Part shown: positions 1 to 30,771 of the stretch, in pieces
Layout of the letters: every line of letters begins with the position of its first letter
Numbering within the stretch: position 1 is the stretch's first letter
Assembly (NCBI RefSeq): GCF_029633865.1
Contig: NC_079214.1
Location: 20,788,450-20,852,449 of the forward strand
Direction: 5' to 3'
Source of the DNA: Lampris incognitus
Taxonomy: Eukaryota > Chordata > Actinopteri > Lampriformes > Lampridae
Length of the DNA: 64,000 bases
Translations under genes and position numbers: made by a program
Notes under the pieces: generated by a model
The model's input: the letters and a program-made list of their open reading frames with translations, nothing else
Told to the model about the DNA's origin: nothing
The model's database searches: none

Positions 1-3
1 CAA

Positions 4-65
4 AATTAGCTTGAAAATGAGGTTCATTTACAGTAATTAGCTTGAAATTGGGGTTCATTTACAGT
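4..65. repeat. Two-copy 31-bp tandem repeat
   Basis: Two head-to-tail copies (about 4-34 and 35-65) begin with AATTAGCTTGAAA and end with GGTTCATTTACAGT. They differ by a few bases only. They lie just downstream of the stop codon of the minus-strand receptor gene, so they may fall in its 3' untranslated region. Confidence 0.8.
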
Positions 66-141
66 AAAAGGTATTAAAAAAACATATATATGAGTAAGGA
101 GACAGACATACAGAAAGACACCAAACCATGCATTTCCGACC

Positions 142-1227
142 TCAGGAAGGGCTCTTGTCGCACATGTTTACCAGCACATCTATTTGATTTCTGGTCTCAG
201 TTACACATTGAGAGCTGTTGGTTTGATTGCTCTGCCTTCTGGACACAAAGGACACCTCCCTACTGCCTTCACCTGGGGAGGTGCTGGAGATGTGGCGGAA
301 GAGCTTCTGAATCCCTGTGTCACGAAAAGATCTCCGAAATGATCGCGCTGCAAACATGTACAGAATGGGGTTAACTGTGCTGCTGATGAAGACCAAGGCA
401 CCAGCAACGAAGGTCATGGTGTCACTGGCGTCTTCTAAACTGTTTGCTGCTTCAGGATGGGAGTCCTTTAATGAAAGGTGGGTGAGTGAGAGGACATTGC
501 CAATGTGATGTGGTGTCCAACACACAGCAAACACAACCACCACACTGGCAATGAGGATTGTGGATTTACGTTTGGACTTAAGTGTCATCTGGGCAATACG
601 GCTAAAGAGACATCCATAGCAGACCACTAAGATGGTGAAAGGTAAAACATAACCCACCAGTGTTTCCAACAGAACACAAACAATTTCCTGGCCATCCGAG
701 GTGTACTGCCGGTACAGGCATTGCTTCTCATCAATGTTTTCATCCATAACCTGGGTTAGGATGACAGGTACACTGAACAAAAATGACACAACCCACAGGA
801 CTAGGAGAACTTTATTCAAGGCTTGTTTCCTTCTCCATTCAGCTGAGACGAAGGGGTGGCGTACAGCCACAAAACGCTCCACACTCATAAGGGTGATGAG
901 GAAGACACTGCTGTACATGCAGGCATTAATAACGAACGTGATCGCCTTGCAGGAGGTCTCACCAAAGACCCAGGATTGGGCCAAAGAGTAGATCCACAGA
1001 GGAAGAGTAATGAGCACCAACAGGTCAGCAGCAGCCAGGTGCAGGATGATGACCACGGTGTGGGAGCGCTTCTTGACATGCTTCAGGATAGTCCAAATCA
1101 CCAGCAGGTTCCCAGGAGCCCCCACCAAAAACGATAGACCCAGTATTACACAAGCCACCACGGTCCCACCAGCAAACCCCTCAGGAGCCATGGCCTCCGA
1201 GGACAGCGGAGAGACCAAGTTGTTCAT
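142..1227 (-). CDS. ltb4r-like: Leukotriene B4 receptor-like class A GPCR
   Basis: A 361-residue rhodopsin-family receptor in one uninterrupted frame. Visible class A landmarks are GN at residues 39-40 in TM1, AAADLL at 65-70 in TM2, C93 and C170 for the TM3-ECL2 disulfide, ERF at 117-119 in place of DRY, CWTPHH at 236-241 in TM6 and NPILY at 286-290 in TM7. The C-terminal tail is rich in Ser/Thr/Asn, as expected for kinase and arrestin sites. The overall pattern (SVERFVAVRHPF after TM3, YASV/YSSV in TM3, SS-VNP in TM7) fits the BLT1/BLT2 group, plasma-membrane Gi-coupled receptors for LTB4 and related lipids that attract leukocytes. The start used is the first ATG (1227). A possible splice acceptor (GCATGCAG) lies immediately upstream, which would place the 5' UTR in another exon. 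Which fish paralogue this is, or whether it is another chemoattractant receptor, cannot be settled by eye. Confidence 0.82.
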   Translation of the reverse strand: MNNLVSPLSSEAMAPEGFAGGTVVACVILGLSFLVGAPGNLLVIWTILKHVKKRSHTVVIILHLAAADLLVLITLPLWIYSLAQSWVFGETSCKAITFVINACMYSSVFLITLMSVERFVAVRHPFVSAEWRRKQALNKVLLVLWVVSFLFSVPVILTQVMDENIDEKQCLYRQYTSDGQEIVCVLLETLVGYVLPFTILVVCYGCLFSRIAQMTLKSKRKSTILIASVVVVFAVCWTPHHIGNVLSLTHLSLKDSHPEAANSLEDASDTMTFVAGALVFISSTVNPILYMFAARSFRRSFRDTGIQKLFRHISSTSPGEGSREVSFVSRRQSNQTNSSQCVTETRNQIDVLVNMCDKSPS

Positions 1228-1647
1228 TCTGCATGCGTATGTGCAAATGATGATGTACCTATACAGAAAAAAAACAGTGCTGAATAAGCGAACCTCAACT
1301 TCCCTTTAGCAAAGAGGAAAGATGTCTTTCTGATGGCCATCTGAGAGGCAGAAGGCTGAGTCAGCCATCTTGTCACTTGTGTCACAATAGGTGGTGAGCA
1401 TCTATATCAGATTCTCAAGCACAGGTCTCGCTTTAGCTGTTATCTGGATTTCCATTTGCTCTGGTCAAAGAAACTGAAATAACCAAGGAAACGAAATTAA
1501 AAAAAATCCTCCTTTGTACAAAATGTAACACAAAAGTGTCCAATGAAAATGTATGACTTCTTTAGTTGCTAAATTAGCCGCTCTGACATGTTAAGTGCAC
1601 AAGAAGTATGCAATTAACATCTTTGCTCAGCATTTTGCCTAATCAGT
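1228..1647. other. Upstream region of the receptor gene
   Basis: This is AT-rich sequence without a credible open frame or recognisable repeat. It would contain the 5' leader, an intron or the promoter of the minus-strand receptor. I see no clear TATA box or other site. Confidence 0.5.
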
Positions 1648-3608
1648 TTGTGTTTACATCAGCTGGTAGTGAGGGAGACAGCTAGGAAGGTACTTGGTGT
1701 GTCATCAGGACAGAGGAAGGAAGACAAGGCGACTTGGTGGTGGAATGAGGAAGTACAGCAAAGTATACAGAGGAAGAGGTTGGCAAAGAAGAAGTGGGAT
1801 AGTCAGAGAGATGGAGAAAGTAGACAGGGGTACAAGGAGATGCAGCGTAAAGCAAAGAGAGAGGTGGCAAAGGAGTATGGTGAGTTGTATTAGAGGTTAG
1901 ACACTAAGGAAGGAGAAAAGGACTTGTACTGATTGGCTAGACAGAGAGACCGAGCTGGGAAGGATGTGCAGCAGGTTAGGGCGATCAAGGATAGAGATGG
2001 AAATGTGCTGACAAGCGAGGAGAGTGTGTTGAGAAGGTGGAAGGAGCACTTTGAGGGGCTGATGAATGAAGAAAATGAGGGAGAGAAGGTTGGATGATGT
2101 GGGGATAGTGAATCAGGAAGTGCGGTGAATTAACAAGGAGGAAGTGAAGACAGCTATGAAGAGGATGAAGAGTGGAAAGGCAGTTGGTCCCGATGACATA
2201 CCTGTGGAGGGATGGAGATGTTTAGGAGAGATGGTAGTGGAGTTTTTAACTAGATTGTTTAACACAATCTTGGAAAGTGAGAGGATGCTCGAGGAGTGGA
2301 GAAGAAGTATACTGGTACTGATTTTCAAGAATAAGGGTGATGTGCAGAACTGTAGCAACTACAGAGGTATAAAGTTGATCAGCCACAGCATGAAGATATG
2401 GGAAAGAGTAATAGAAGCTAAGTTAAGAGGAGAGGTGACGATTAGCGAGCAGCAGTATGGTTTAATGCCACTAAACAGCACCACAGATGTGATGTTTGCT
2501 TTGAGAATGTTGATTGAGAAGTATAGAGAAGGCCAGAAGGAGTTACTTTGTGAATTTAGAGAAAGCATATGACAGGATGCTGGGAGAGGAGGTGTGGTAT
2601 TGTATGAGAAAGTCGGGAGTTGCAGAGAAGTCTGTAGGAGTGGTGCAGGACTTGTATGAGGGAAGTGTGACAGCTGTGAGGTGTGCTGTTGGAATGACAG
2701 ATTGGTTCAAGGTGGAGGTGGGATTACGTCAAGGATCGGCTCTGAGCCCTTTCTTGTTTGCAGTGGTGATGGACAGGTTGATGGATGAGATCAGGCTGGA
2801 GTCTCCGTGGACTACGATGTTTGCGGATGACATTGTGATCTGTAGCGGGAGTAGGGTGCAGGTTGAGGAGAGCCTGGAGAGGTGGAGGTATGCACTGGAG
2901 AGAAGAGGAATGAAAGTCAGTAGGGGCAAGACGGAATACATATGTATGAATGAGAGGGAGGACAGTGGAATGGTCAGGATGCAAGGAGTGGAGGTAACGA
3001 AGGCATAGGAGTTTAAATACTTGGGGTCAACTGTCCAAAGTAACAGGGAGTGCAGAAGAGAGGTGGAGAAGAGAGTACAGGCAGGGTGGAGAAGAGTGTC
3101 AGGAGTGATTTGTGACAGAGGGCTACCAGCAAGAGTTAAAGGGAAGGTTTACAAGATGGTTGTGAGATCAGCTATGTTATATGGTTTGGAGACAGTGGCA
3201 CTGACGAAAAGACAAGGCAGAGCTGGAGGTGTCAGATTTGAAGATGCTAAGATTTTCATTGGGAGTGACGAAGAAGGACAGGATTAAGAAAGAGTATATT
3301 AGAGGGACTGCTCAGTTCGGAAGGTTTGGAGACAAAGCAAGAGAGACAAGATCGGGATGGCTTGGACATGTGTGGAGGAGAGATGCTGAGTATATTGGGA
3401 GAAGGATGCTGAATATGTAGCTGCGAGGGAAGAGGAAACGAGGAAGGCCAAAGAGGAGATTTATGAATGTGGTGAGAGAGGACATGCAGGTGGCTGGTGT
3501 GACAGAGGAAGATGCAGAGGACAGGAAGAAATGGAAACGGATAATCCGTTGTGGCGACCTCTTAACAGGAGCAGCCGAAAGTAGAAGTAGATTTTGTTTT
3601 TACATCAG
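1648..3608 (+). mobile_element. 5'-truncated RTE-like LINE, decayed, with target-site duplication
   Basis: A non-LTR retrotransposon remnant whose reading frame is broken by stops and frameshifts. In order it shows the linker after the endonuclease (WWNEEVQQSIQ), the RT finger region (GKAVGPDDIPVEGWRCLGE, about 2175-2230; RGIKLISHSMKIWERV, about 2360), the palm with [27 protein letters not shown] and the catalytic FADDIVICS (about 2820), and the C-terminal part ([36 protein letters not shown]). The 3' end reads GTGGCGACCTCTTAACAGGAG and ends in GTAGAAGTAG. The insert is bracketed by TTGTGTTTACATCAG (1648-1662) and TTGTTTTTACATCAG (3594-3608), a 15-bp duplication with one mismatch. The clade assignment (RTE-like) is from memory of fish elements and is less certain than the LINE call. 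Confidence 0.88.
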
Positions 3609-4017
3609 ATTCGACAAAGGCAGAATTGGATTGTTTGCTTTATAAGCAGAGTGCTAAAGGTCCACCAAGTGATGTGACCTTGATTGTTCTTTTCCATGTT
3701 CTATTGGTATGGATATAGCTTAGCTCTGTAACTGTTGTATTCGACAGACAAGCCCTTTTGGGGAAACCTTTTTTTACCCGCAAGGACAGGATGTAATGCA
3801 TGTAGATTGAAGATTGGAAAATAAGCACAGCTCAGTTGGCTCTCATCATTTTCAAGGTCAGTGCTACAGGAATGATCTGGTTCATGTTTTCTACCAAGTT
3901 CAGCTCTTGTTGTTTGCATGTGCAGCACCTCTGTGGTCATTAAAAAAAGTCATGTGGTCATTAAAAAAAGTTAAATAATATATGGGGAGTATACATAAGG
4001 TATATCTCGACAAATAC
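3609..4017. other. Unannotated intergenic sequence
   Basis: Single-copy looking, AT-rich sequence between two transposable elements. It contains a short repeated TGTGGTCATTAAAAAAAGT motif near 3935-3970. No gene is visible. Confidence 0.5.
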
Positions 4018-4410
4018 ATCCATCCATCCTTCCATTATCCAAACTGTTTATCCCACTCTCAGGTCGCGGGGATGTTGGAGCCTATCCCAGCAGTCATTGG
4101 GTAGCAGGCAGGGAGACACCCTGGGCAGGCCGCCAGGCCATCACAGGACCGAAACACACACACACACATTCACATCTAGGGACAGTTTAGTACAGCTGAG
4201 TCCCCTGACCTACATGTCTTTGGACTGTGGGAGGAAACCAGAGCACCTGCAGGAAACCCATGCAGATACAGGGAGAACATGCAAACTCCACACAGAGGAT
4301 GACCCGGGACGACCCCTAAGGTTGGACTACCCCGGGGCTCAAACCAGGACCTTCTTGGTGCGAGGTGACCACGGTAACCACTGTACCACAGTGCCGCACC
4401 CGATAAATAT
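4018..4410 (-). mobile_element. tRNA-derived SINE of the V-SINE/AFC type, near full length
   Basis: Read on the minus strand, a tRNA-like head (GTGCGGCACTGTGGTACAG, then a B-box-like TTTGAGCC) is followed by GTGGAGTTTGCATGTTCTCC and the CTCCGGTTTCCTCCCACAG-like block. The element ends in the GGATAA...GGATGGATGG tail (plus-strand CCATCCATCC at about 4018). This is a very common spiny-rayed-fish SINE. A CA run near 4155-4168 interrupts it. Confidence 0.8.
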
Positions 4411-4419
4411 ATATATGAA

Positions 4420-5640
4420 TATATACAATGTGCAGTTGCTTTATACCATACAAGTACAAGTAAGTACAATTACAAGTACAAGCACAAGTGCAAGTGTACA
4501 AATAGACTTAATGGGTAAGGTGGAAAGTGCTTGTGGAAAGTGTCTGAGGCAAAGTGATAAAAGTGGCAGTAGTGTCATAAATATTATTATTATGTTGTTA
4601 TTGTTATGTTGTGTTTGGTGTCCTTATGGCCTGGGGAAAGAAGCTCCTTCTGAATCTCTTAGCGTTGGCCTTGTGGCTTTGGTGGTGTCTGTGCAGTCTG
4701 TTGTTGGGATGATGGGGATCCATAATAATCTTTCTAGCCCTGGTTCTGCACTGTCTGGTCTATAAGTCCTGTCAGGGGATGAGTGTGGACCTGGTGGTAT
4801 GCTCAGCCGACTGTACCACTCTCCACAGGGCGTTTTGATTTTGAGAGGTACAGTTGCCATACCAGGCGGTGAGGCACCCTGCCAGGATGCCCTCAATGGC
4901 ACCAAAATTTTCTGGATCTGTGGGTAGATACTGAACTTGTTCAGTTGCCTGAGGTGATAGATTTGATTTGATTTGATATTTGATATACTTTAATGATCCC
5001 TGTAGGGAAATTCTGCTCTGCTTTAACCCATCCTAGCTGTGGAGCTAAGAGCAGCGGGCAGCTACCGTGCAGCGCCTGGGGACCAACTCCAGTTCATTTT
5101 GCCATACCTCGGTCAGGGGCACAGACAGGAGTACTAACCCTCACATACATGTCTTTTTGATGGTGGGGGAAACTGGAGCACCCAGAGAAAACCCACTGCA
5201 GACACAGGGAGAACATGCAAACTCCATGCAGAGGACGACCTGGGATGACCCTCAAGGTTGGACAACCCTGGGGTTCGAACCCAGGACCTTCTTGCTGTGA
5301 GGTGACAATGCTAACTACTGCACCACCATGCCGTGTTAGAGATGCATGCCTCATCTTTTTCACCAAAGTGTCTGTGTGTAGTGTCCATGTTAGGTGCTCA
5401 GTGATGTGAACACCGAGGTACCTGAAGTTGCTCACCCTCTCTACTGGGACCCCATTGATTGAGAGAGGATTGTCAGTGCTCGGCTGTGTCTTTCTGAAGT
5501 CCACAACAAGCTCCTTGGTTTTTCTAACATTCAGGGAGAGGCTGTCTGCCTGGCACCACTATCTGCCTGTGTTTCATTATGTGGATGTGAAGCCCTCTGA
5601 AAAGGCAACTGTGATTTGGGGAAATGCAAATAAACTGACT
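4420..5640 (-). mobile_element. Rex1/L2-like LINE 3' remnant, split by a SINE
   Basis: Minus-strand fragments encode the C-terminal part of a fish Rex1-like reverse transcriptase. Around 5340-5560 the peptide runs MDFRKTQPSTDN...PLSINGVPVERVSNFRYLGVH and LTWTLHTDTLVKK. Around 4620-4910 it matches the following ILVPLRASWQGA...SPPGMATVPLK stretch. Between them (about 4970-5335) sits unrelated repeat sequence including a V-SINE head. The frame is broken, so the copy is dead. Confidence 0.7.
5137..5335 (-). mobile_element. V-SINE head fragment
   Basis: Minus-strand tRNA-like head: GGTGGTGCAGTAGTTAGCAT with a B box in GGGTTCGAACCCC, then GTTTGCATGTTCTCCCTGTG. The 3' tail is missing. Left of it (about 4970-5136) is another fish repeat beginning GATCCCTGTAGGGAAATTC, a relative of which recurs near 51,190-51,380. 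Confidence 0.75.
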
Positions 5641-5649
5641 TGACCTCCA

Positions 5650-7429
5650 GATAATTTCAAGTTATTCATTATGATAGTCATAATATTCACAGTGTTTTAT
5701 ATTTAATATTGTAAACTGAGAGAAGCTGTGCACGCATTCATTCTTTTAATAAATGTTATTTATCAGAAATGCTATGCATCTTTACTATTCAGTAATGCCA
5801 AAGATTATGCTAAAGATTCAAAAAGACAACATAATTTCTCAAGGTAAATAAGGTATTTAAAAATGTTCTCTTGCCCCAAAGCCGAGAAACTCAATAATTT
5901 GGAATGACTATTCTTTAAAATATAGTTACACCCGTTGTGTTTTGCAAATGTTAATTATGAAATTACATGTTTATTCATTTTCAAGAGTACTTTTCTTTCC
6001 TGAACATGGAAGGCTCTGCATAACAAATTTATTTTTACAGTGAATATGAATCATTTGCTTACCAAAAATCTAATTTATCGAAGACTATCACAGGTGAAAA
6101 ATCATATCCATGCTGAAAAAATGCAAAAAAGAATTACTCATTTTCAACAGTAAATTTCAAAGGTCTGTTTGAACTTGGGGTGAGAAGCTATGGCACCCTC
6201 CTCATTGGAAAACATCTGAAGACCTCAGATAAAGAGCTGCCCAAGTCTGATTTATGAATTCCTGAATAACCAACATTGCCTGTCATCAACTAAGCTATTC
6301 CAGCTATAACTTTGTGTAGCGGTTTGACAGGTTTGTCTATGGTTTTGTTGCCCTCTGGCTGATCTGCTATTGTATTGCAAATTCTCCTCTTCCTGTAGAA
6401 TATGAGGGTGGCCACTTCCTGAATCCATCTGGTCAATCAGGCTTTCCTGGAGACTTTATTTACCATTGCCTGAGTAAATCTTCAGCCAACTGGCAATTAT
6501 CCATGTTCCATTTTGCAGTTTGATCCTGCACTTTCACCCTTTTTATTTATGGTATTCCATTTTTCTATGGCTTGCTTTCAGTTGGTCCAGTTTTAAATGG
6601 TTTTAATTCGTTAATCTTGTGCAGTGCCAATTGTTTGATTGTTCCTGATTTAAAATGGTAATTTTGTATGGAACCTCTCATTTGAGTATTTGAACAGCTA
6701 CTACTTAGTGTTATGCAGGCCCACAATCTGCAAATGCACTCGAAGGTAACCTTGTCTTGTCCTGAGAGAAACTGTTCTGTGGCTGGTATTGGTGGGCACC
6801 GTTTTAAAAGGCGAATTTTGTATGGTTCAACTTATTTGATCATCCCTGTTAATAAGGGTAATCTGGTATGGTAGTAGTTGTACCCAGAACACCCACATGG
6901 AAAGATAGGCCCAGGATAACACAGAAAAAATATCAATCTAAAATGGATATTCGATCAATCTTTACACCTCTAACAGCCTCTGAAATGACATTTATTTTGT
7001 ACAGGTGACACACCTTTGGAAAGACTCTTTGGAGCTGGGTGTAAATTTTAATTTTATAACCATGTGGTAATATATTCGCATTTTAATCATTCTATATAAT
7101 GCAACTGATCTGGTAGGAATTAAGAGGAACTGAACATCTTGTAAATGTCTTTTATTGCTCCCTGTTCCAGTGAGGAAGTAAAGGAAATGAAATTGAGCTG
7201 ATGAATAATGAAAAGGACAGATACCTAGCAGGAATTCAGGATTACTACTTTAATTTTGAATCATATTGGGAAATGGTTAAAGGGCCCACTGGGATCACCT
7301 CTATAAATATTTGATTATTACTTTTCTAAAGTCGAACCAGAATTGAAACACAAATGTTTATCTGGCATCATTTATTACTTTAATCATCATGGATTATGTA
7401 CTGTCCTCTTTCTGCTGAAAAAAAAGAAG
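5650..7429. other. Intergenic stretch without recognised features
   Basis: About 1.8 kb of AT-rich sequence. I find no long open frame with a recognisable protein, no RNA gene and no repeat I can name. Confidence 0.6.
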
Positions 7430-8790
7430 TCTTCTTCTTTGGCAGTACATCGGAACAGTGATGACTGTGATGCAGTTTAAGCTTGACAAGCACGCCTGTG
7501 GGCCATTAGGTCCACATTAGAGTGACAATATCGTCCACATTTGTCACAGATGAATGTTGTTTGAGTTGGTCTGTTATGTCTTGCATGGTGGACCTTATCA
7601 TCGGCTTCTTGTCTCTTTTGTTCAACAGCTGTTCTCTATTGCTTTACTGTGGAGTACCATCTCTGTCTGTCCAGGGCCACTGTCTCCCAGCTGGAGTAAT
7701 CTATGCCACAGATCTTCATGTGGCACTTGAGCGCATCTTTGAAGCGTAGCTTCTGGCCTCCCTGCTTTCTTTTCCCTGGCACAGCTCCCCATAGAAAACC
7801 TCTTTTGGTAGGCAGTTGTCTGGCATTCTTCTCACGTGGCTGGCCGTTCTGAGCTGGGAGACCGTTATTAGGGCTTCAACACTTATAGTACCAGCATGTC
7901 TCAATACTTCCACGTCGGGCACCTTGTCTTCCCATCTGATTCACAGCAGCTTTCACAGATAACGAAGCTGTATGCTGGTGAGCTTCTTGATGTGCTTGTG
8001 ATACAGGTTCATGCATTTAGTGGAGTATAGTAGAGATGGGAGAACAGCTGTGTTGTAGGCCTTGATCTTTTTTGTCAGCCTGATGTCATGGTGGGACCAA
8101 AGTCGTTTGTGGAGGGCACCAAAGGCTTTTGTGGCCACTTGGATTCTTCTGTCCACTTCTAAGTCAGAGGAGTTTGTATCTGTCACAGCACTGCCCTGAT
8201 AGGTAAAGCACTCAGTGGTCTTCATAGTTTCTCCATTAACCAAAATACTGGGCTGACCTTCTTTGGGGCTTTTCTTAGGGGGAGGCTGGTACAGAAGCTC
8301 TATTTTGGAGATGTTGATCTCCAGTCCAAAGAGGGTAGCTGCTGAAGAGAAGCGGTCTACTATTTCTTGCATTTCTCTAGGATCATTGGCAACCAGAGCT
8401 GAGTCATCTGCATAGAAAAGCTCTCTAACACAGAGTTCTCTTGTTTTGGTAGACGCCTTGAGCCTCGCAAGCTTTTAGAGGTTTCCATCTGTTTGGGTCC
8501 TGATGTACAAGCCACCTCTCAAGTTGGCTAACATTGTTTCTAGGACTGCAGCGAGATATAACATGAATAGGGTCGGTGCAAGCACACATCCCTGCTTTAC
8601 TCCATGCTTGATGTTGAAAGTATCGCTGATGTCTCCTCCAATTGATACTTTCCCTGTCATATCATAATGGAAAAGTCTGATGATGCTGATTAGTTTCTGG
8701 GGGCAGCCCTAGCACTTTCCACAGTGTCTCTCTGTCAACAGTGTCAAACACTTTTGCAAAGTCCACAAAAACAATGTAAATTGGCTCGTG
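7430..8790 (-). mobile_element. Non-LTR retrotransposon RT remnant
   Basis: Minus-strand pieces of a reverse transcriptase. The region near 8475-8660 encodes FNIKHGVKQGCVLAPTLF. The region 7953-8372 encodes QEIVDRFSSAATLFGLEIN, the thumb-like ECFTYQGSAVTDTNSSDLE and KAFGALHKRLW. The region 7716-7922 encodes the C-terminal LRTASHVRRMPD followed by LPKEVFYGELCQGK. The YADD box region lies at about 8400 (GCATAGAAAAGCTC...). Stops break the frame. It differs from the RTE-like and Rex1-like copies elsewhere in the window. Confidence 0.8.
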
Positions 8791-8847
8791 TTCTTTGGTT
8801 GCGTTTTCGCTTGGCATTTTCTCAGGGTGAAGATCATGTCTGTGGTA

Positions 8848-8916
8848 ATATATATGTATATATATGTATATATGTATGTATGTATGTATGTATATGTATG
8901 TGTATGTATGTATGTA

Positions 8917-8947
<31 letters not shown>

Positions 8948-8962
8948 GTATATATATGTATA

Positions 8963-9019
<57 letters not shown>
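8848..9019. repeat. Compound microsatellite (TATG)n-(TG)n-(TA)n
   Basis: Tracts of TATATG and TATG, then TG, then pure TA, adjoining the 5' limit of the LINE remnant on its left. All open frames across it are low-complexity Tyr/Ile/Cys/Val translations and are not genes. Confidence 0.95.
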
Positions 9020-9025
<6 letters not shown>

Positions 9026-9039
9026 TACTAATAAGACAC

Positions 9040-9180
9040 GTTAGGCCCTAGCTAACAGGTCAGACCCTTTAGCCGAGCTGTTACTGATGTCGCCTTGTGG
9101 TGCAATACACCTCATATCGAATCCCGCACCAGGCAAGAAAATAACCGGTTACATATAAATTCAAGTTCAAGTTGCATTTT
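9040..9180 (+). mobile_element. Possible tRNA-like SINE head
   Basis: The sequence TTTAGCCGAGCTGTTACTGA resembles a tRNA A box, and ATATCGAATCCCGCACC resembles a B box about 45 bp later, a spacing usual for a tRNA-derived promoter. No clear body or tail can be followed, so this is tentative. Confidence 0.4.
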
Positions 9181-9222
9181 TATAGCGTTTTTCTAGCTGC
9201 AACAGTCACTCAAAGTGCTGAA

Positions 9223-9504
9223 TTAAATAAGAAAGAAATTGAATAAAACTTGTTCACCATTGTTGTGTGTGAGTTTCTGTTCTGTGGGGCCTTTCAATAA
9301 ATCATACAGGGGGCTAGCAATGCATGAGAAATCTTTGATATATTGCCTGTAATAGCTCAACAGGCCCAAAACTGCCCTCTGTTCCCCAGCTGTGCCTGGC
9401 TTTTTGTCCTTCAAGGCTCCAACTGCAGCTGTGTCAGCAGGGTCCATTCTGTTTCCTTCTTTGGATGCAATTCTTCCCAAGTACTGTACTTCAGTTTTGA
9501 ACAA
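9223..9504 (-). mobile_element. Ty3/gypsy-type pol fragment
   Basis: A 93-codon minus-strand fragment covers the RT thumb to RNase H linker of an LTR retrotransposon. It shows [12 protein letters not shown], then [20 protein letters not shown] and LYDLLKG. No LTRs or other pol parts are evident nearby, so it is an isolated relic. Confidence 0.75.
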
Positions 9505-9839
9505 ATCACACTGTGTTGGTTTGAGTTTTAGCTATACTTTCTCAGTTCCTTACATCGTCGAAATGGTCCTTGAATGTTTGGCTATATATATATTTAGATA
9601 CAAGTTGAAGATAGTAGTGAGCAGGTTGCAGTCTTCCCAGAATTTACATATGCTTTTTAAATGATACACGTCCAACTGGCTGGGCCAACAGGACACCCAG
9701 GATGAAACATTGCCAGAATATTCTAAATTCAACAAATGCACTTTTCTTTACTTTTTGCTGTTTATGTTTTTTGTTTTGTTTTTTAGCTCTGTTTTTTTAA
9801 TGTATGTGTATTTCCGGGAAAAAACGCCATTGATTTGTT

Positions 9840-10012
9840 TATTTATGTTATGTTATGTTATTTTATTTTATTAAGACGGTCTTTTTCTTGCACCCTACTC
9901 GTTCCAACAACACCAATTCCTAGTACATGAAATGCACATTGGCAATAAAACATTTCTGAATCTGATGCGCTTTAGTTTATCTTTCTGAATCTGATGCGCT
10001 TTAGTTTATCTT
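9840..10012. repeat. Retroelement-like tail with a perfect 29-bp tandem duplication
   Basis: The stretch ACCAATTCCTAGTACATG...GGCAATAAAACATTTCTGAA resembles the 3' end of a fish LINE. It passes into two exact 29-bp copies (9953-9981 and 9982-10010) that start TTTCTGAATCTGATGCGC. ATGTT/ATTTT runs precede it. No coding content is present. Confidence 0.65.
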
Positions 10013-10019
10013 TTTACAG

Positions 10020-11025
10020 TTAGTTGCATCTAGCTTTAATCCACCATGCTTGTTCAGACCTAATGTTAACTGTATCGTGGGTGCTAAATTAGGAATAAGA
10101 GAAAAAATAAAAATGATTAAGATTCACTTTTGATTAGAGCCAACGTATATATAACGTCATAATTTACACGGTGACTTTTACTTTGAAAGTTGTTTTGATG
10201 ACGCCGCTCGTACAGGCTAGAAATCCCACTCTCAAATAACACTGCTCGTTGAAACAAACATGATATTTTTTTGCCAACGCCGGTATTCTCTGTAGAAAAT
10301 CAGAAATAAAGGATTAAATCCAGTAAAACAGCGGATGCCAAGTACCACTGGAGTAATTCCAAATTGGTAAGTTAAATACACTTTTATGTTAGCTTAGCAT
10401 TTATTAGGGCTGGCTAACGTTAGCTAGCTAGCGTTCGCTGATGTTAGCCAGGTTAGGTAAATACTTAATGGGCTAGCCTAGCGTTAGCCATGTCAAGGTT
10501 CCCGTTGTCAACTGGCTCTAATTATTATGGATTGCCGGCTAACTTGGTCTCTTTCAGCTTGCGGCTTTTCTGGCGCAGTTAAAGACGAGTCGATGTTTTG
10601 AAGGAATTTTACCTAACCCAAACTGGGATCTCCCACCTCCTTTAGCTAAAGATAGCCTTTATGGGCAATTGTTATAACAAGCTATGTTAACGTTAACTCC
10701 CTTCTAGCTTGCAAGTTAACCGAGATGTCGCTTATGTCGTCGCAGTTAATCGATATTAAACCACTAAAGCATTTTTAGAATGAGCCAACTAGTGAGCTTA
10801 GCTATGGTTTTTTATGAGAAGCGTTCGCGTTATCATGACATTTAACACACGCTAGTTGCGAATATGAATAAATGTGAATCGTCATATCTCGCTGTGCAGC
10901 TCAACTACGGTCTGTCTCATACAGGTGGTTTTTCGAGTTCGTTTGTCTCTGGGTGGACTTATCCAAGCTTATTACAACACCAATTTACAGTCTGGTGCTG
11001 GGTACAGTCGAGCCTCGACATCGCA
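10020..11025 (+). promoter_or_regulatory. amfr: amfr upstream and 5' leader region
   Basis: This is the non-repetitive stretch directly 5' of the amfr start codon. It contains several GCTAGC/GTTAGC clusters (10,415-10,450) and scattered CpGs. A frame with no stop runs into the amfr start from an ATG at 10,864, but its predicted residues do not resemble the gp78 amino terminus. The transcription start is not determined. Confidence 0.5.

Positions 11026-30771
<19,746 letters not shown>

Noticed and set aside
4097-4765. 222-codon plus-strand frame
   Set aside because: It crosses a reversed V-SINE and a LINE remnant and has no protein similarity I can recognise.
10864-11025. 54-residue in-frame amino-terminal extension of amfr
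   Set aside because: The residues do not resemble any gp78 amino terminus, whereas MPLLFLERFPWPSL at 11,026 aligns with it. A longer isoform cannot be fully excluded.
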